A DNA stretch of 56,321 nucleotides from Clostridia bacterium (GTDB lineage: Bacteria; Bacillota; Clostridia; Christensenellales; Aristaeellaceae): positions 1 to 56,321 of the forward strand of contig JAFXBE010000036.1 in assembly GCA_017516765.1 (NCBI GenBank). Reading direction: 5' to 3'. A program made the position numbers and the translations under genes. The notes under the pieces are model-generated. The model worked only from the letters and a program-made list of their open reading frames with translations. It was not told the origin of the DNA and ran no database searches. Shown one piece after another: positions 37,545 through 48,109 of this stretch (position 1 is its first letter; each line of letters opens with the position of its first letter).

Positions 37545-39092
37545 TTGGGCAATACAATCCTCAAAATGCAGAACATTACCAAGGTGTTCCCGGGCGTTAA
37601 GGCACTGGACAACGTGAACATCGAGGTTACCGAAGGCGAGATCCATGCCCTTTGTGGCGAGAACGGCGCCGGTAAATCGACCCTGATGAACGTTCTGAGT
37701 GGAATTTATCCCTTCGGAACATACGAGGGCGATGTTATCTATCAGGGTAAGGTATGCCGTTTCAAGACCATCAAAGACAGCGAACGTGAAGGTATCGTTA
37801 TCATCCATCAGGAACTTGCACTGGTTCCCTATCTGAGCATTGCCGAAAACATGTTTTTGGGCAACGAACAAGCGACCAACGGCGTTATCAACTGGGATCT
37901 GACCAACCAAAAAGCTGCCGAATTCATGGCAATGGTTGGTTTGAACGATTCCCCCTCCACACTGATCAAAGACATCGGTATGGGCAAACAGCAGCTGGTA
38001 GAAATCGCCAAAGCGCTTGCGAAGAACGTAAAACTGCTCATTCTCGACGAGCCGACTTCCTCCTTGAACGAAAGCGATGCACGCAAGCTGCTGGATCTGC
38101 TGATTGAATTCAAGGAAACCAAAGGTATTACAAGCATCATCATTTCCCATAAGCTGAACGAGATCAGCTATTGTGCGGACAAGATCACCGTTATCCGTGA
38201 CGGTCAGAGTATCGAGACGCTGGTAAAAGGCGTCGATGAACTCTCCGAAGAACGCATCATCAAAGGTATGGTAGGCCGTGAAATGACCAACCGCTACCCC
38301 GCCCGTCAGCACAACATCGGCGATGTGGCAATGGAGGTACGCAATTGGACCGTTTACCATCCCTTCTATGCAAACCGCAAGGTTGTAGATAATGTATCCA
38401 TCAATGTGCGTCACGGCGAAGTGGTCGGTTTTGCCGGTCTGATCGGTGCCGGGCGCACCGAACTTGCTATGTCTGTATTCGGCCATGCATACGGCACCAA
38501 GATCTCCGGTGAGTTGGAGCTGAACGGTCAACCCGTCAAGCTCACCTCCATTCCTCAGGCGATCGAAGCCGGGCTTGCCTATGTTACCGAAGACCGTAAG
38601 GGTGACGGACTGATCCTGACGAACAGTATCAAGCACAACACCACCATGTCCAGACCAGCTTTTATCAGTAAGCGTGGCATTATCGACAAGGATCTGGAAA
38701 AGCTTAAGGCAGAAGAGATCCGTGTAAAGCTTGGTGTTAAGACCCCTTCTGTAGAGCAGGATGTGGGAAATCTTTCCGGCGGTAACCAGCAAAAGGTACT
38801 GGTTGGCAAATGGATCTTTGCCGAGCCGGATGTGCTGATGATGGACGAACCCACACGCGGCGTAGACGTCGGCGCAAAATACGATATCTATCAGATCATC
38901 AACGATCTGGTCTCTCAGGGTAAAGCGGTTATGATGATCTCCTCTGAACTGCCGGAGCTGTTGGGTATGTGCGACCGCATTTATGTTATGAATGAAGGAC
39001 GCCTCATCGCCGAACTGGATGCCAAGGATGCTTCTCAGGAAATCATTATGAGCCATATTATGCAAGACAGCAAAGGAGGGATCGGCGCATGA
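37545..39092 (+). CDS. gguA: Multiple-sugar ABC transporter ATP-binding protein
   Basis: Double ATPase of 515 residues, as in sugar importers of the RbsA/XylG/GguA group. Domain 1 has Walker [10 protein letters not shown] (about 38) and Walker [12 protein letters not shown]; domain 2 has a degenerate P-loop GLIGAGRTE, the signature [14 protein letters not shown] and [12 protein letters not shown]. The start is TTG 37545, 7-8 nt after GGGAGG; the ATG at 37538 is out of frame. The stop overlaps the permease start by ATGA. Confidence 0.94.
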   Translation: MGNTILKMQNITKVFPGVKALDNVNIEVTEGEIHALCGENGAGKSTLMNVLSGIYPFGTYEGDVIYQGKVCRFKTIKDSEREGIVIIHQELALVPYLSIAENMFLGNEQATNGVINWDLTNQKAAEFMAMVGLNDSPSTLIKDIGMGKQQLVEIAKALAKNVKLLILDEPTSSLNESDARKLLDLLIEFKETKGITSIIISHKLNEISYCADKITVIRDGQSIETLVKGVDELSEERIIKGMVGREMTNRYPARQHNIGDVAMEVRNWTVYHPFYANRKVVDNVSINVRHGEVVGFAGLIGAGRTELAMSVFGHAYGTKISGELELNGQPVKLTSIPQAIEAGLAYVTEDRKGDGLILTNSIKHNTTMSRPAFISKRGIIDKDLEKLKAEEIRVKLGVKTPSVEQDVGNLSGGNQQKVLVGKWIFAEPDVLMMDEPTRGVDVGAKYDIYQIINDLVSQGKAVMMISSELPELLGMCDRIYVMNEGRLIAELDAKDASQEIIMSHIMQDSKGGIGA

Positions 39093-40324
39093 ACACCAGA
39101 AAGCGCACTGCAAAGATTGATCTGAAGCAATACGGTATGCTGATAGCGCTGGTCGCAATTATCGTACTGTTTACCGTTCTGACCGGCGGAAAGCTGATCA
39201 AACCCATGAACATCAGTAACCTGATCTTCCAGAATTCCTATGTTATCATTCTGGCGATCGGTATGCTGCTGTGTATCCTCACCGGCGGCAACATCGACTT
39301 GGCCTGCGGCTCTGTTGTTGGTCTCGTTGGTGCATGTGCAGGTACCTTCATTATTGAGAATGGATGGAATGTATATCTTTCCATCGCTCTGTGCCTGCTG
39401 ATCGGTATTGCCGTTGGTATGTGGCAGGGCTTCTGGATTGCCTATGTTGGCATTCCCCCATTCATCTGCACGCTGAGCGGTATGCTGGTTTTCCGTGGCA
39501 TCACCCTGCTGATCCTCAAGGGCATGACCCTCGCTCCCTTCCCCGCTGCATATCAGCAGCTGTCTACCGGCTATATTCCTGATATAGTCAATGAATTTTC
39601 GTTAGGTGGCACCAAGCTGAATCTGCTGTGTCTGTTGGTTGGTGTTCTGATCGCCGTTGGCTTCTGTGCTTCTCAGGTGATCGGCTACATGAACAAGCAG
39701 AAGAAGGGTTACGAGAATCAGCCCATTCTTGTAATGGTCATCAAGATGATCGTTATCTCTGCTGCTGTGATCTGGGTATTCTACCTGCTGGCCCGTTATC
39801 GCGGTATCCCCACCGTATTGATTATCCTCGGCATCTTGCTGGTGATTTACAGCTTCTTCACCCAGAAAACCGTCCGCGGCCGTCACCTGTACGCCATTGG
39901 CGGCAATATGAAGGCTGCACGCCTCTCCGGCGTTAAGACCAAGCAGATGATGTTCTTTGCCTACACCAACATGTCCTTTATCGCAGCTATTGCAGGTCTG
40001 GTGTTTGCTGCCCGCCTGAACAGTGCAGCCCCCACTGCCGGACAGAGCTTTGAAATGGATGCCATTGCCAGCTGCTTCATCGGTGGCGCTTCCGCTTACG
40101 GTGGCACAGGTACCATCAGTGGCGCTTTGATCGGCGCTCTGATCATGGGTGTGCTGAACAATGGTATGTCCCTGTTGGGCTTGAGCTCCAACTTGCAGCA
40201 GGTTGTTAAGGGTCTGGTTCTGCTGGCTGCCGTCGCCTTCGACGTCATCAGCAAGAACAACCTGATCCAGCTGCCCAAGCTGTTCAAGAACAAGAAGAGC
40301 AGCGCCACTATCGAAAGCGTCTGA
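39089..40324 (+). CDS. gguB: Multiple-sugar ABC transporter permease
   Basis: Membrane permease of 411 residues with about ten hydrophobic segments. Characteristic parts: [49 protein letters not shown], and [17 protein letters not shown] followed by [18 protein letters not shown]. The large middle cytoplasmic loop, [12 protein letters not shown], is a mark of the GguB/XylH type. It completes the chvE-gguA-gguB importer and is closed by a strong hairpin. Confidence 0.94.
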   Translation: MNTRKRTAKIDLKQYGMLIALVAIIVLFTVLTGGKLIKPMNISNLIFQNSYVIILAIGMLLCILTGGNIDLACGSVVGLVGACAGTFIIENGWNVYLSIALCLLIGIAVGMWQGFWIAYVGIPPFICTLSGMLVFRGITLLILKGMTLAPFPAAYQQLSTGYIPDIVNEFSLGGTKLNLLCLLVGVLIAVGFCASQVIGYMNKQKKGYENQPILVMVIKMIVISAAVIWVFYLLARYRGIPTVLIILGILLVIYSFFTQKTVRGRHLYAIGGNMKAARLSGVKTKQMMFFAYTNMSFIAAIAGLVFAARLNSAAPTAGQSFEMDAIASCFIGGASAYGGTGTISGALIGALIMGVLNNGMSLLGLSSNLQQVVKGLVLLAAVAFDVISKNNLIQLPKLFKNKKSSATIESV

Positions 40325-40339
40325 TGCTCCCGGATTCCC

Positions 40340-40377
40340 AAAAGCCCGGTATACCAAAAGGTATACCGGGCTTTTTC
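40340..40377 (+). terminator. Terminator after gguB
   Basis: AAAAGCCCGGTATACC (40340-40355) and GGTATACCGGGCTTTT (40360-40375) form a perfect 16-bp stem with an AAAA loop and a T tail. It can also serve the opposite strand. Confidence 0.92.
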
Positions 40378-40386
40378 TGTAAACGC

Positions 40387-40405
40387 ATCGGCAGATGCTG
40401 CCGAT
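40387..40405 (-). terminator. Hairpin downstream of trkH
   Basis: ATCGGCAG (40387-40394) and CTGCCGAT (40398-40405) with a 3-nt loop. On the minus strand only a short T stretch (gcgttt) follows, so the call is moderate. Confidence 0.5.
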
Positions 40406-40441
40406 AGTGGCTTGCTTACCTGCGATTCATGAACGGTTTTT

Positions 40442-41893
40442 TTATCCCTTGCGCCACACATCCGGATGGAAAAGCACAAGGATGGGGAACAATTCCAAGC
40501 GTCCGCACAGCATCAAAAGGCTTAACACATATTTGGAGAAAGTACTGTAGCCGGCGAAATTCCTGGTCGGTCCCACTGCGCCAAAGCCCGGACCTACATT
40601 GCTTACACAGGTAATGCACGCCGTAAAATTTGACAGCATATCGTACCGTCCATCCAGAGAAACCACAAAAGCGCCGATGAGCGTAAGGATTACATAGGCG
40701 CATATAAAAAGAGAAATCTGGAAAAGCATGGAATTATCCACGCCCTTGCCATCCAGATGCACCACCTGTACCTTTCGCGGCTGAAAGGTCTTGCTGATCT
40801 CTCTGCTGATGTTTTTACTCATCAGCGTAATACGTACCACTTTCATGCCGCCTGCCGTTGAGCCGGCACAGGAACCAATGAACATCAGCAGCAGAATGAT
40901 CATCTTTGCAGCAGACGGCCACAGGTCAAAATCTGCTGTCACAAAGCCGGTCGTGGAAATGATGCTGGAAACCTGAAAACTGCCGTAGCGCAGGGCAGAA
41001 AAGAAATTGCCGTATTGGGGCATGATCAGCAGAGAAACGGCTACGATGCTGAAAAGAGCAATGCCAAGATACCAACGTAGTTCTTCATTTTTGAAGAAAG
41101 ATTTGAAATCGCCTATCAACAGCCTGTAATACAGGGCAAAATTGATACCAAAGACGATCATAAACACAGTAATAATCACATCGACAGCGCTGCTGTTAAA
41201 CGCCGCCACACTGCTTCCGTAATTACTGAAGCCGCCGGTACCGGCGGTACTCATAGCATGGATCGCCGCATCAAACAGCGACATTCTGCCGACGAACACC
41301 AGCAGAACAAACTGCAGCATCGTAAGTGCGGCGTAGATCAGATACATGATCTTTGCGCTGTCCCCCATTTTGGGCAGTACTTTGCTGAAGCTGGGACCCG
41401 GCGATTCTGCCCTTGCAAGGTGAGAGGTACGTCCTGTCATCTGTGGCAACAATGCCAATGTAAGTACAAGAACGCCCATGCCACCGATCCAATGGGTAAA
41501 GCTGCGCCAGAACATGATCCCGCGGGGCGCATCATCAAACTGCGTTAAAACAGAGGCACCGGTGGTGGTAAATCCGGAAACCGCTTCAAAAACGGCATCT
41601 TCGAACCGGGGAAGTAAGCCACTGAAAACAAAGGGTAACCCACCGAATACGCTTAACAGCACCCAAGCGCTACCGACAGTTACAAAACCCTCTTTGGCGC
41701 GGAGATTCTTTTCTATGGGTCTTGAGAAATAGTGCATGGGTAAGGCAAAAAGCAGGATCAGACCAATGGTTTTCAGAAAGGCATGCGTTGCCCCATCCCT
41801 GTAGATAATAGAAACAAGTAAAGAAGGAAGCATTGCCGCTGCTTCGATCAGCAAAATGGAGCTTTGCAGACGAATGACTAATCGCTTGTTCAT
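40442..41893 (-). CDS. trkH: Potassium uptake protein TrkH/KtrB family
   Basis: Membrane channel-like subunit for K+ (or Na+-coupled K+) uptake. 483 residues and many hydrophobic segments in the four M1-P-M2 repeats. The four selectivity-filter loops can be read: FTTTGAS, STAGTGG, STTGF and SNVGPG, each with the conserved Gly. Its partner, the regulatory subunit, is encoded just upstream and overlaps by 4 nt. Length and a leading pair of extra helices favour TrkH over KtrB. Confidence 0.94.
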   Translation of the reverse strand: MNKRLVIRLQSSILLIEAAAMLPSLLVSIIYRDGATHAFLKTIGLILLFALPMHYFSRPIEKNLRAKEGFVTVGSAWVLLSVFGGLPFVFSGLLPRFEDAVFEAVSGFTTTGASVLTQFDDAPRGIMFWRSFTHWIGGMGVLVLTLALLPQMTGRTSHLARAESPGPSFSKVLPKMGDSAKIMYLIYAALTMLQFVLLVFVGRMSLFDAAIHAMSTAGTGGFSNYGSSVAAFNSSAVDVIITVFMIVFGINFALYYRLLIGDFKSFFKNEELRWYLGIALFSIVAVSLLIMPQYGNFFSALRYGSFQVSSIISTTGFVTADFDLWPSAAKMIILLLMFIGSCAGSTAGGMKVVRITLMSKNISREISKTFQPRKVQVVHLDGKGVDNSMLFQISLFICAYVILTLIGAFVVSLDGRYDMLSNFTACITCVSNVGPGFGAVGPTRNFAGYSTFSKYVLSLLMLCGRLELFPILVLFHPDVWRKG

Positions 41894-43254
41894 TTGCGGA
41901 TTACCTCGTTCAAATCGCCAATGCCGCTTTCGCAGGCAATGATCAGTACGCTGTCACCGGCTTCGATATGGTCGCCGCCGAAGGGAACGATAACACGCCC
42001 TTTACGGACGATCACGGCGATCAATGTTCCTTTTCGGATGTTCAGATCCTTCAAGGGAACACCGATGTACGAGTCCCCTTCCCTTGCAATGAATTCAAGA
42101 GCTTCTGCCTTTCCGTTTACGAGGCGGTAAAGCTTTTCGACCTTGGTTCCATGCCCGCCTACCCTGGCACGCACATAGTGCAGAATGTTGGCGCAGGTAA
42201 TGGATTGCGGACTGATGATGCTATCCAGACCCATGGCGCTGATTATATCTTCGTAGGCGACACGGTTATTCTTTACGATTACCTTGGGTACCCCCTGGCG
42301 TACGGCATACAGGCCGGTCATCAGGTTTTCTTCATCCCTGTCAGTAAGCGCGGCGAAAGCATCCATCTGCTTAAGTCCCTCTTGCTCCAGAAATTCCTGT
42401 TCCGTACCATCGCCATGAAGGATCTTTACATCCGGCAAAGATTCGCTGAGAGCGATTGCTTTCAGCTCGTCAATTTCGACAATGGAAACCCGTATTCCCA
42501 TAGGGGCGATCATCTTTGCAAGATAGTAGCTGATGCGTCCGCCACCGAGCAGCATTACATTTTTCACCCGCAAAGAGTTTTTCCCGAGAAAGCGGAAATA
42601 GGCGGTGATTGTGACCATATCCGCTACCACATGCACACGATCGCCGGCGCGAATGATAAAATCACCGTTGGGAATGGTTACTGCTCCGTCCCGCTCGACA
42701 GCGGCATAAAGAACATGAGGCAGTCCGTGCAGCTTACGCCCCAGATCGCGCAGGGGAACGCCTACGACCACATCATCTTCATGCGCTCTGAATTCCACCA
42801 GCTCCACCCGTCCCTTGGCAAAGGATTCGATATTGCTAGCAAAGGGGAATCTGAGCAGGCGGCTGATCTCCAGCGCAGTAGCTCTTTCGGGATTGATCGC
42901 CATGTCGATGCCAAGCTCCCGCTGCAGCAAATTCAGGCTTTCGTTATACTCCGGGTCACGTATGCGGGCGATGGAATGCTTTGCTCCGAGGCGTTTTGCG
43001 ATCAGACAGCAGAGCATATTGGTTTCGTCGCTGGCGGTCGCAGCGATGATGATATCCGCCTTATCAACACCGGCATCCATGAGTGTGCTGGCATTGGCTC
43101 CGTTTCCCCGAACGCACATAACATCCAGCGTATCTTCGCTGCGGTGGAGTACGCTTTCGTTTTGGTCCACTATCGTAACACTGTGCTCTTCTCTGGCGAG
43201 GTTCTCTGCCAGAGTATGTCCAACCTTGCCGTCTCCGACAACCAGTATCCGCAT
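41890..43254 (-). CDS. trkA: Trk system regulatory subunit TrkA
   Basis: Cytosolic NAD(H)/ATP-binding gating subunit for TrkH. About 454 residues made of two RCK halves: the first begins MRILVVGDGKVGHTLAENLA, the second has VMLLGGGRISYYLAKMI near residue 230; each is followed by a TrkA-C domain (VVVGVPLRDLG and YIGVPLKDLNIRKGT). ATG 43254 lies 7 nt after GGAGG; an upstream in-frame start would overlap the promoter. It is the first gene of the trkA-trkH operon. Confidence 0.95.
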   Translation of the reverse strand: MRILVVGDGKVGHTLAENLAREEHSVTIVDQNESVLHRSEDTLDVMCVRGNGANASTLMDAGVDKADIIIAATASDETNMLCCLIAKRLGAKHSIARIRDPEYNESLNLLQRELGIDMAINPERATALEISRLLRFPFASNIESFAKGRVELVEFRAHEDDVVVGVPLRDLGRKLHGLPHVLYAAVERDGAVTIPNGDFIIRAGDRVHVVADMVTITAYFRFLGKNSLRVKNVMLLGGGRISYYLAKMIAPMGIRVSIVEIDELKAIALSESLPDVKILHGDGTEQEFLEQEGLKQMDAFAALTDRDEENLMTGLYAVRQGVPKVIVKNNRVAYEDIISAMGLDSIISPQSITCANILHYVRARVGGHGTKVEKLYRLVNGKAEALEFIAREGDSYIGVPLKDLNIRKGTLIAVIVRKGRVIVPFGGDHIEAGDSVLIIACESGIGDLNEVIRK

Positions 43255-43309
43255 AAAACTTCCTCCGGTAGGTTTGCTATAACTGTACCAATACAAAGGG
43301 TACCGGATC

Positions 43310-43318
43310 ATTATAGCA
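43310..43318 (-). promoter_or_regulatory. Extended -10 promoter of trkA-trkH
   Basis: On the minus strand TGCTATAAT, a perfect TATAAT (43315-43310) with TGn in front; the -35 is poor. The divergent tadA promoter lies about 55 bp away. Confidence 0.55.
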
Positions 43319-43370
43319 CATTGTTGTAGAAAAGAAAATGAACAGGTTGGCAGCGAATATAGATATAGTA

Positions 43371-43400
43371 TTGTTTACAACGTTTGGTTTGTGATATAAT
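43371..43400 (+). promoter_or_regulatory. Promoter of the tadA operon
   Basis: TTGTTT (43371-43376) and a perfect TATAAT (43395-43400) with an 18-bp spacer. The start codon is about 70 nt downstream. Confidence 0.6.
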
Positions 43401-43470
43401 CATTTGGTATATATCAAAAGCGGCATGCAGTGCCGATGCACTGCACCGTATTGCAGCAAGGTGGGATGCA

Positions 43471-43929
43471 ATGAGCCTGCACGATAATATGATGCGTCTC
43501 GCTCTGACGGAAGCACAGAAAGCTGCTGCCAAAGGTGAAGTACCCGTGGGAGCAGTAATTGCCATTGGTGAGACCGTAATATCCGCCGCTCACAACCTGC
43601 GCGAAAGCACCGGCGACCCCACCGCTCATGCCGAGGTACTTGCGATCCGTGAAGCAGCCCAAAAACTTGGGCGTAGAAGACTGAACGATTGCACGCTCTA
43701 TGTAACGCTGGAACCCTGCCCCATGTGTGCGGGCGCGATGGTTATGGCTTGCCTGGGCAGCTGTTTCTTTGGCGCAAAAGACATTAAACAAGGTTGCGCC
43801 GAAAGTGTTCTGTCCATCACACAGGAACCGGCGTTTTATCACAATATCCCCTGCTTTGGAGGCTTGCAGGAGGAAGCCTGTGCGACTCTCCTGAACGATT
43901 TTTTCCGTAGCAAACGAACCAACCAATAA
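43471..43929 (+). CDS. tadA: tRNA-specific adenosine deaminase
   Basis: Zinc enzyme that changes adenosine-34 to inosine in tRNA-Arg(ACG). 152 residues. The zinc ligands and catalytic Glu are plain: TAHAEV (His53, Glu55) and EPCPMCAGAM (Cys83, Cys86). The family-typical EVPVGAV and LNDCTLYVTLEPC are present. ATG 43471 follows AAGGTGGG; an upstream in-frame GTG at 43384 lies within the promoter and is rejected. It starts an operon with a HAD phosphatase, hprK, a ROK kinase and asnS. Confidence 0.95.
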   Translation: MSLHDNMMRLALTEAQKAAAKGEVPVGAVIAIGETVISAAHNLRESTGDPTAHAEVLAIREAAQKLGRRRLNDCTLYVTLEPCPMCAGAMVMACLGSCFFGAKDIKQGCAESVLSITQEPAFYHNIPCFGGLQEEACATLLNDFFRSKRTNQ

Positions 43930-43943
43930 AGGAGCGTATCCCC

Positions 43944-44762
43944 ATGCTGATCGATACCATCGTTTCGGATATGGATGACACTCTTCTGGATGAAGACTGC
44001 AACCTGAGTCCTTATACCATCGATGTCCTGCGACAATGCACCGAACGCGGCATCAGGGTGATCCCCGCCAGCGGAAGAGCCATGAAGAGTCTTCTTCCCT
44101 ATCTGCGCCAGCTCAATACCGGCAGCCCCGCCATAGGCTGCAACGGCGCACAGCTGATCGCGCCCGATCTTACGCTGATGAGCTGTCAGGAATTCAACGC
44201 AGAGCTTGCCCGGGAGATTATTTCCTTTATGCTGGAGAACAATATCTATGTTCAGGTGTATAAAGATGATTATTTCTACTACGCCGCAGACTGTGATATT
44301 GCCAGACAGTATAAAAAATCCTCCGGCATGGAAGGCAAGGCCGTTGGCGATCTGCTGAAATTTCTGACGTTTTCCACACCTAAAGTACTGGGCGTTACCC
44401 ACCCCGAAGAGGTGACCCGTCTTCTTCCGATCGCTGAGGAACGTTTCGCGGGAAAAGTCGCTTTCTCTGTCAGTAAGCCGTATTTTCTGGAAGCCGAACC
44501 TCCGGAGGTTTCCAAGGGCAATGCGCTGCGCCGCCTGTCGGAGCTGATCGGACTGCAGCCGGAACGTACACTGGTCTTCGGCGACAGCCTGAACGATCTG
44601 AGCATGCTTGCCTATACCCCCAACAGCGTAGCCATGGCAAACGGCAGGCAGGAAGTTAAGGACGCCGCACGCTATGTGTGCCGCCCCAATACCGAAGACG
44701 GCGTTGCCCACTTTATCGAAGAGCATGTGCTGAATGCATCTGCTAAGGAGGAAACCGTATGA
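43944..44762 (+). CDS. HAD-superfamily phosphatase, Cof type
   Basis: Predicted phosphatase for sugar phosphates or similar small molecules. 272 residues. The nucleophile motif is DMDDTLLD (Asp9, Asp11), followed by a type IIB cap domain; Ser/Thr in IPASGR, Lys in VSKGNALRRL, and the metal site GDSLNDLSML complete the four HAD motifs. The substrate cannot be given from sequence. Overlap with hprK is 4 nt. Clustering with hprK and a sugar kinase fits sugar-phosphate metabolism. Confidence 0.93.
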   Translation: MLIDTIVSDMDDTLLDEDCNLSPYTIDVLRQCTERGIRVIPASGRAMKSLLPYLRQLNTGSPAIGCNGAQLIAPDLTLMSCQEFNAELAREIISFMLENNIYVQVYKDDYFYYAADCDIARQYKKSSGMEGKAVGDLLKFLTFSTPKVLGVTHPEEVTRLLPIAEERFAGKVAFSVSKPYFLEAEPPEVSKGNALRRLSELIGLQPERTLVFGDSLNDLSMLAYTPNSVAMANGRQEVKDAARYVCRPNTEDGVAHFIEEHVLNASAKEETV

Positions 44763-45676
44763 TCTCTCTGAAGGATCTGAAACAGCAGCTGGATCTTGAG
44801 GTTCTTGTGGAATCCACAAAAACAGAGATCGATGTGAGCATTACCGACGTTAATCGCCCCGGTATGCAGCTGGTTGGCTTTTATGAATACTTCGCCTACG
44901 AACGTCCCCAGGTGATCGGCAAGGTGGAGATGACCTATCTGGAATCGCTGGAGCCCTCTGTGCGCAGACAGACGCTGGATAAGTACATGAGCTATCCCCT
45001 GCCCTGCATCATTACCGGCTGGGGCATGCGGCCTCCCAAGGAACTGCTGGAGATCGCCAAAGAACGGGATATACCCGTATTCAGCAGCCCTCTGAAGACC
45101 ACCCGCCTGATCGTAAAAATGATCAACTATCTGAGCCGCGTACTGGCCCCCAGAGTGACCCGGCACGGCGTTTTGGTGGATGTATACGGCGTGGGGGTAC
45201 TGCTTACCGGCGACAGCGGCGTTGGCAAAAGTGAAGCTGCACTGGAACTGGTCAAACGTGGACACCAGCTTTGTGCGGACGATGTGGTTGACATCTGCCG
45301 TGTATCCGACGACCGTCTGGTTGGCGAATCCCCCGAGCGGGTACGCCACTTTATGGAGATCCGCGGCATTGGCATTATTGACATCCGTGCCATGTACGGC
45401 ATCGGTGCGGTAACCCTTTCCACCTCCATTGATCTGGTCATTCACATGGAAAAGTGGGATTCTGCCAAAGAATATGATCGTCTGGGCCTGACCGACGAGA
45501 GCATCGACATTCTGGATGTAAAGGTGCCCTATCAGGTAATGCCCGTAAAGCCCGGTCGAAACGTAGCCATCATCATTGAGGTGGCGGCGCGGAATCTGAG
45601 CCTGAAGCGAATGGGATACAATGCAGCGCACGAGCTTGACCGCCGACTGACGGAAATGCTCATGCAGAATTCTTAA
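44759..45676 (+). CDS. hprK: HPr kinase/phosphorylase
   Basis: Phosphorylates and dephosphorylates HPr at Ser46 and thereby controls carbon catabolite repression through CcpA in Firmicutes. 305 residues, normal. It has the P-loop GDSGVGKSEAALEL (about 152-165), the family signature EIRGIGIIDIRAMYGIGAV around residue 200, and the N-terminal domain typical of HprK. HPr itself is not encoded in the window. Partners in the operon are a HAD phosphatase and a ROK kinase. Confidence 0.96.
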   Translation: MISLKDLKQQLDLEVLVESTKTEIDVSITDVNRPGMQLVGFYEYFAYERPQVIGKVEMTYLESLEPSVRRQTLDKYMSYPLPCIITGWGMRPPKELLEIAKERDIPVFSSPLKTTRLIVKMINYLSRVLAPRVTRHGVLVDVYGVGVLLTGDSGVGKSEAALELVKRGHQLCADDVVDICRVSDDRLVGESPERVRHFMEIRGIGIIDIRAMYGIGAVTLSTSIDLVIHMEKWDSAKEYDRLGLTDESIDILDVKVPYQVMPVKPGRNVAIIIEVAARNLSLKRMGYNAAHELDRRLTEMLMQNS

Positions 45677-45703
45677 TTGATCACACCATCGGGAGGAATG
45701 AAC

Positions 45704-46651
45704 ATGGTTTACATTGGTATTGACGTTGGCGGAACCGGTATCCAGATCGGCGTTGTGGACGAAAACGGCCGTATCCTTGCCAAGGGCGACACCCCTACCC
45801 ATGCCGGGCGTCCCTTTGAAGACATCGTGCGTGACATGGGAAATTGCATGCTGAATACCATCAAGGAAGGCGGCTTTTCCACTGCGGATGTGGCTGCCAT
45901 CGGCATTGGCGTGCCCGGTCTGGCCGACAACAAGACCGGTAATGTGATCTTCTGCACCAATCTGGGCTGGACCAATGTACCCCTGCGCACGGAGCTGCAG
46001 AAGTACCTGAACAAACCCGTCTACATCGATAACGATGCCACCGTTGCCGGTTTTGCCGAGAGCGTATGCGGCGTGAGTGCAGGCCGCCACAGCAGCGTGT
46101 TCATCACCCTTGGTACCGGCGTTGGCGGCGGTATCGTGATCGGTGGTCGTCCCTGGAGCGGTTTCCACGGCATCGGCAGCGAGATCGGTCACATTCCTAT
46201 GGATATGAACGGCGAGCCCTGCACCTGCGGCAACTATGGCTGTTTGGAACGCTACACCAGCGCAACAGCCATCATCCGCATGGCCAAGCAGCAGGTTCTG
46301 CAGCACCCCGACAGCATGATGCATGACCTGTGCGGAGGCGATGTGACCAGACTGAACGCCAAGATGGTTTTTGACGCCGCCAAGGAAGGCGATCCCGTAG
46401 CCACCAAGGTGTTCAACCGCTATGCCGATAATCTGGCGCAGGCCATTTACACCATTATCACCTTCCTCGATCCCGAAATGATCGTTCTGGGCGGCGGCGT
46501 AAGCAAGGCCGGTTCCTTCCTGCTGAACGCGGTAAAGGAACGTCTGCCCCGCTACCTGCTCTTCAAGAATCTGCCCTACGCAGAGATCGAGATCGCCCGT
46601 CTGGGCCCCGATGCAGGTATCATCGGCGCAGCCATGCTGGGCAAAAACTAA
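45704..46651 (+). CDS. ROK-family sugar kinase (probable glucokinase)
   Basis: Phosphorylates a hexose, most probably glucose, with ATP. About 315 residues. Seen: IGIDVGGTGIQIGVVDENG for ATP, GVPGLADNKTG, DNDATVAGFAE with the catalytic Asp, LGTGVGGGIVIGG, and the ROK zinc motif CTCGNYGCLERY after GHIP. There is no helix-turn-helix, so it is an enzyme rather than a ROK repressor. ATG 45704 is 8 nt after GGGAGG and is preferred over ATG 45698. Confidence 0.93.
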   Translation: MVYIGIDVGGTGIQIGVVDENGRILAKGDTPTHAGRPFEDIVRDMGNCMLNTIKEGGFSTADVAAIGIGVPGLADNKTGNVIFCTNLGWTNVPLRTELQKYLNKPVYIDNDATVAGFAESVCGVSAGRHSSVFITLGTGVGGGIVIGGRPWSGFHGIGSEIGHIPMDMNGEPCTCGNYGCLERYTSATAIIRMAKQQVLQHPDSMMHDLCGGDVTRLNAKMVFDAAKEGDPVATKVFNRYADNLAQAIYTIITFLDPEMIVLGGGVSKAGSFLLNAVKERLPRYLLFKNLPYAEIEIARLGPDAGIIGAAMLGKN

Positions 46652-46696
46652 CGAATACCGGCGCAATCAGCGTCGCAGAATACAGGAGGAATACTT

Positions 46697-48085
46697 ATGG
46701 CTGATACCAGCATCCGTTCCCTTTACCAAGGTCAGCCGGAAGCAGGAGAGATCACCGTATCCGGTTGGGTACGCACCGTACGCGACAGCAAAGCCTTCGG
46801 CTTTATCGAATTGAACGACGGTACCTATTTCAAGAACCTGCAGCTCGTTCTGGAGGATGGCCTGACCGAAGATTTCGGCACCATCATCAAAACCACGCTG
46901 GGCAGCGCCATCCGCGCCACCGGCGAGCTGGTGCTTACCCCCGGCAGCAAGCAGCCCTTCGAGCTGAAGGCAAAGAAGGTGGAAGTGCTGGGTCTGTGCG
47001 ACCCCAGCTTCCCCCTGCAGAAGAAGCGCCACACCTTCGAATACCTGCGCACCATCGCCCACCTGCGTCCCCGCACCAACACCTTCTATGCGGTGTTCCG
47101 CATCCGTTCGCTGGCCGCCCAGTTGTTGCATGCCTTCTTTGCAGAGCGCGGCTTTGTGTACGTGCACACGCCGCTGATCACCACCAGCGACTGTGAAGGC
47201 GCGGGCGAAATGTTCCAGGTGACCACCCTGCCTTTGGAGGATGTACCCACCACCGAAGAAGGTGCTGTAGATTACAGCAAGGATTTCTTTGGTAAGCAGA
47301 CCAGCCTGACCGTGAGCGGTCAGCTGAACGTTGAAACCTTCTGCATGGCCTTCCGCAACGTATACACCTTCGGCCCCACCTTCCGCGCCGAGCGCAGCTT
47401 TACCCCCCGACACGCTGCCGAGTTCTGGATGATCGAGCCGGAAATCGCTTTTGCCGACCTGTTTGACGATATGGAGCTGGCAGAGGATATGCTGAAGTAC
47501 GTGATCAGCCATGTGCTGGCAGAAGCCCCCGAAGAGATGGCCTTCCTGAACAGCTTTGTGGAGAAGGGCCTGATCGATCGCCTGACTGCCATCGTCAACA
47601 GCGATTTCGCCCGCTGCTCCTACACTGAGGCCATCGAGATCCTGAAGGCTGCCGACCAGAAATTCGAATATCCTGTGGAATGGGGCGTAGACCTTCAGAC
47701 CGAGCACGAGCGCTACCTGAGCGAGAAGCACTTCGGCAAGCCCGTATTCGTCTACAACTATCCCAAGGATATCAAGGCTTTCTATATGCGCATGAACGAC
47801 GACGGCAAGACCGTTGCCGCCACCGACCTGCTGGTCCCCGGCGTTGGCGAGCTGATCGGCGGCAGCCAGCGCGAGGAGCGCATGGATGTGCTGCTTGGCC
47901 GCATCAATGAGATGGGTCTGAAGGAAGAGGATTACGGCTACTATCTGGATACCCGTCGCTTCGGCACCAACCCCCACGCGGGCTTTGGCCTGGGCTTTGA
48001 GCGACTGGTGATGTACCTGACCGGTATGAGCAACATCCGTGATGTACTGCCCTTCCCCCGCACCACCGGCAGCGCGGAATACTGA
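46697..48085 (+). CDS. asnS: Asparaginyl-tRNA synthetase
   Basis: Charges tRNA-Asn. 462 residues. The N-terminal OB-fold has [24 protein letters not shown]; class II motifs follow: [15 protein letters not shown] region, [22 protein letters not shown] (motif 2, here longer pattern named by its ends TFRAE and EFWMIEPE), and [15 protein letters not shown] (motif 3). The mix [11 protein letters not shown] is typical of AsnRS rather than AspRS. The upstream gap of 45 nt has AGGAGGA but no T-box. It ends the tadA operon. Confidence 0.96.
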   Translation: MADTSIRSLYQGQPEAGEITVSGWVRTVRDSKAFGFIELNDGTYFKNLQLVLEDGLTEDFGTIIKTTLGSAIRATGELVLTPGSKQPFELKAKKVEVLGLCDPSFPLQKKRHTFEYLRTIAHLRPRTNTFYAVFRIRSLAAQLLHAFFAERGFVYVHTPLITTSDCEGAGEMFQVTTLPLEDVPTTEEGAVDYSKDFFGKQTSLTVSGQLNVETFCMAFRNVYTFGPTFRAERSFTPRHAAEFWMIEPEIAFADLFDDMELAEDMLKYVISHVLAEAPEEMAFLNSFVEKGLIDRLTAIVNSDFARCSYTEAIEILKAADQKFEYPVEWGVDLQTEHERYLSEKHFGKPVFVYNYPKDIKAFYMRMNDDGKTVAATDLLVPGVGELIGGSQREERMDVLLGRINEMGLKEEDYGYYLDTRRFGTNPHAGFGLGFERLVMYLTGMSNIRDVLPFPRTTGSAEY

Positions 48086-48109
48086 TCTTTACAAGCAAAT
48101 ATAAAGTGG

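Noticed and set aside
41968..43329. 453-codon plus-strand frame opposite trkA
   Set aside because: Antisense to TrkA with both nucleotide-binding motifs; it also runs over the trkA promoter.
43370..43380. TTGTTTACAA as an operator between trkA and tadA
   Set aside because: The short palindrome-like word overlaps the -35 element and is imperfect; probably chance.
44672..46666. 664-codon frame on the minus strand across hprK and the ROK kinase
   Set aside because: Antisense to two genes with clear active-site motifs; no start signal.
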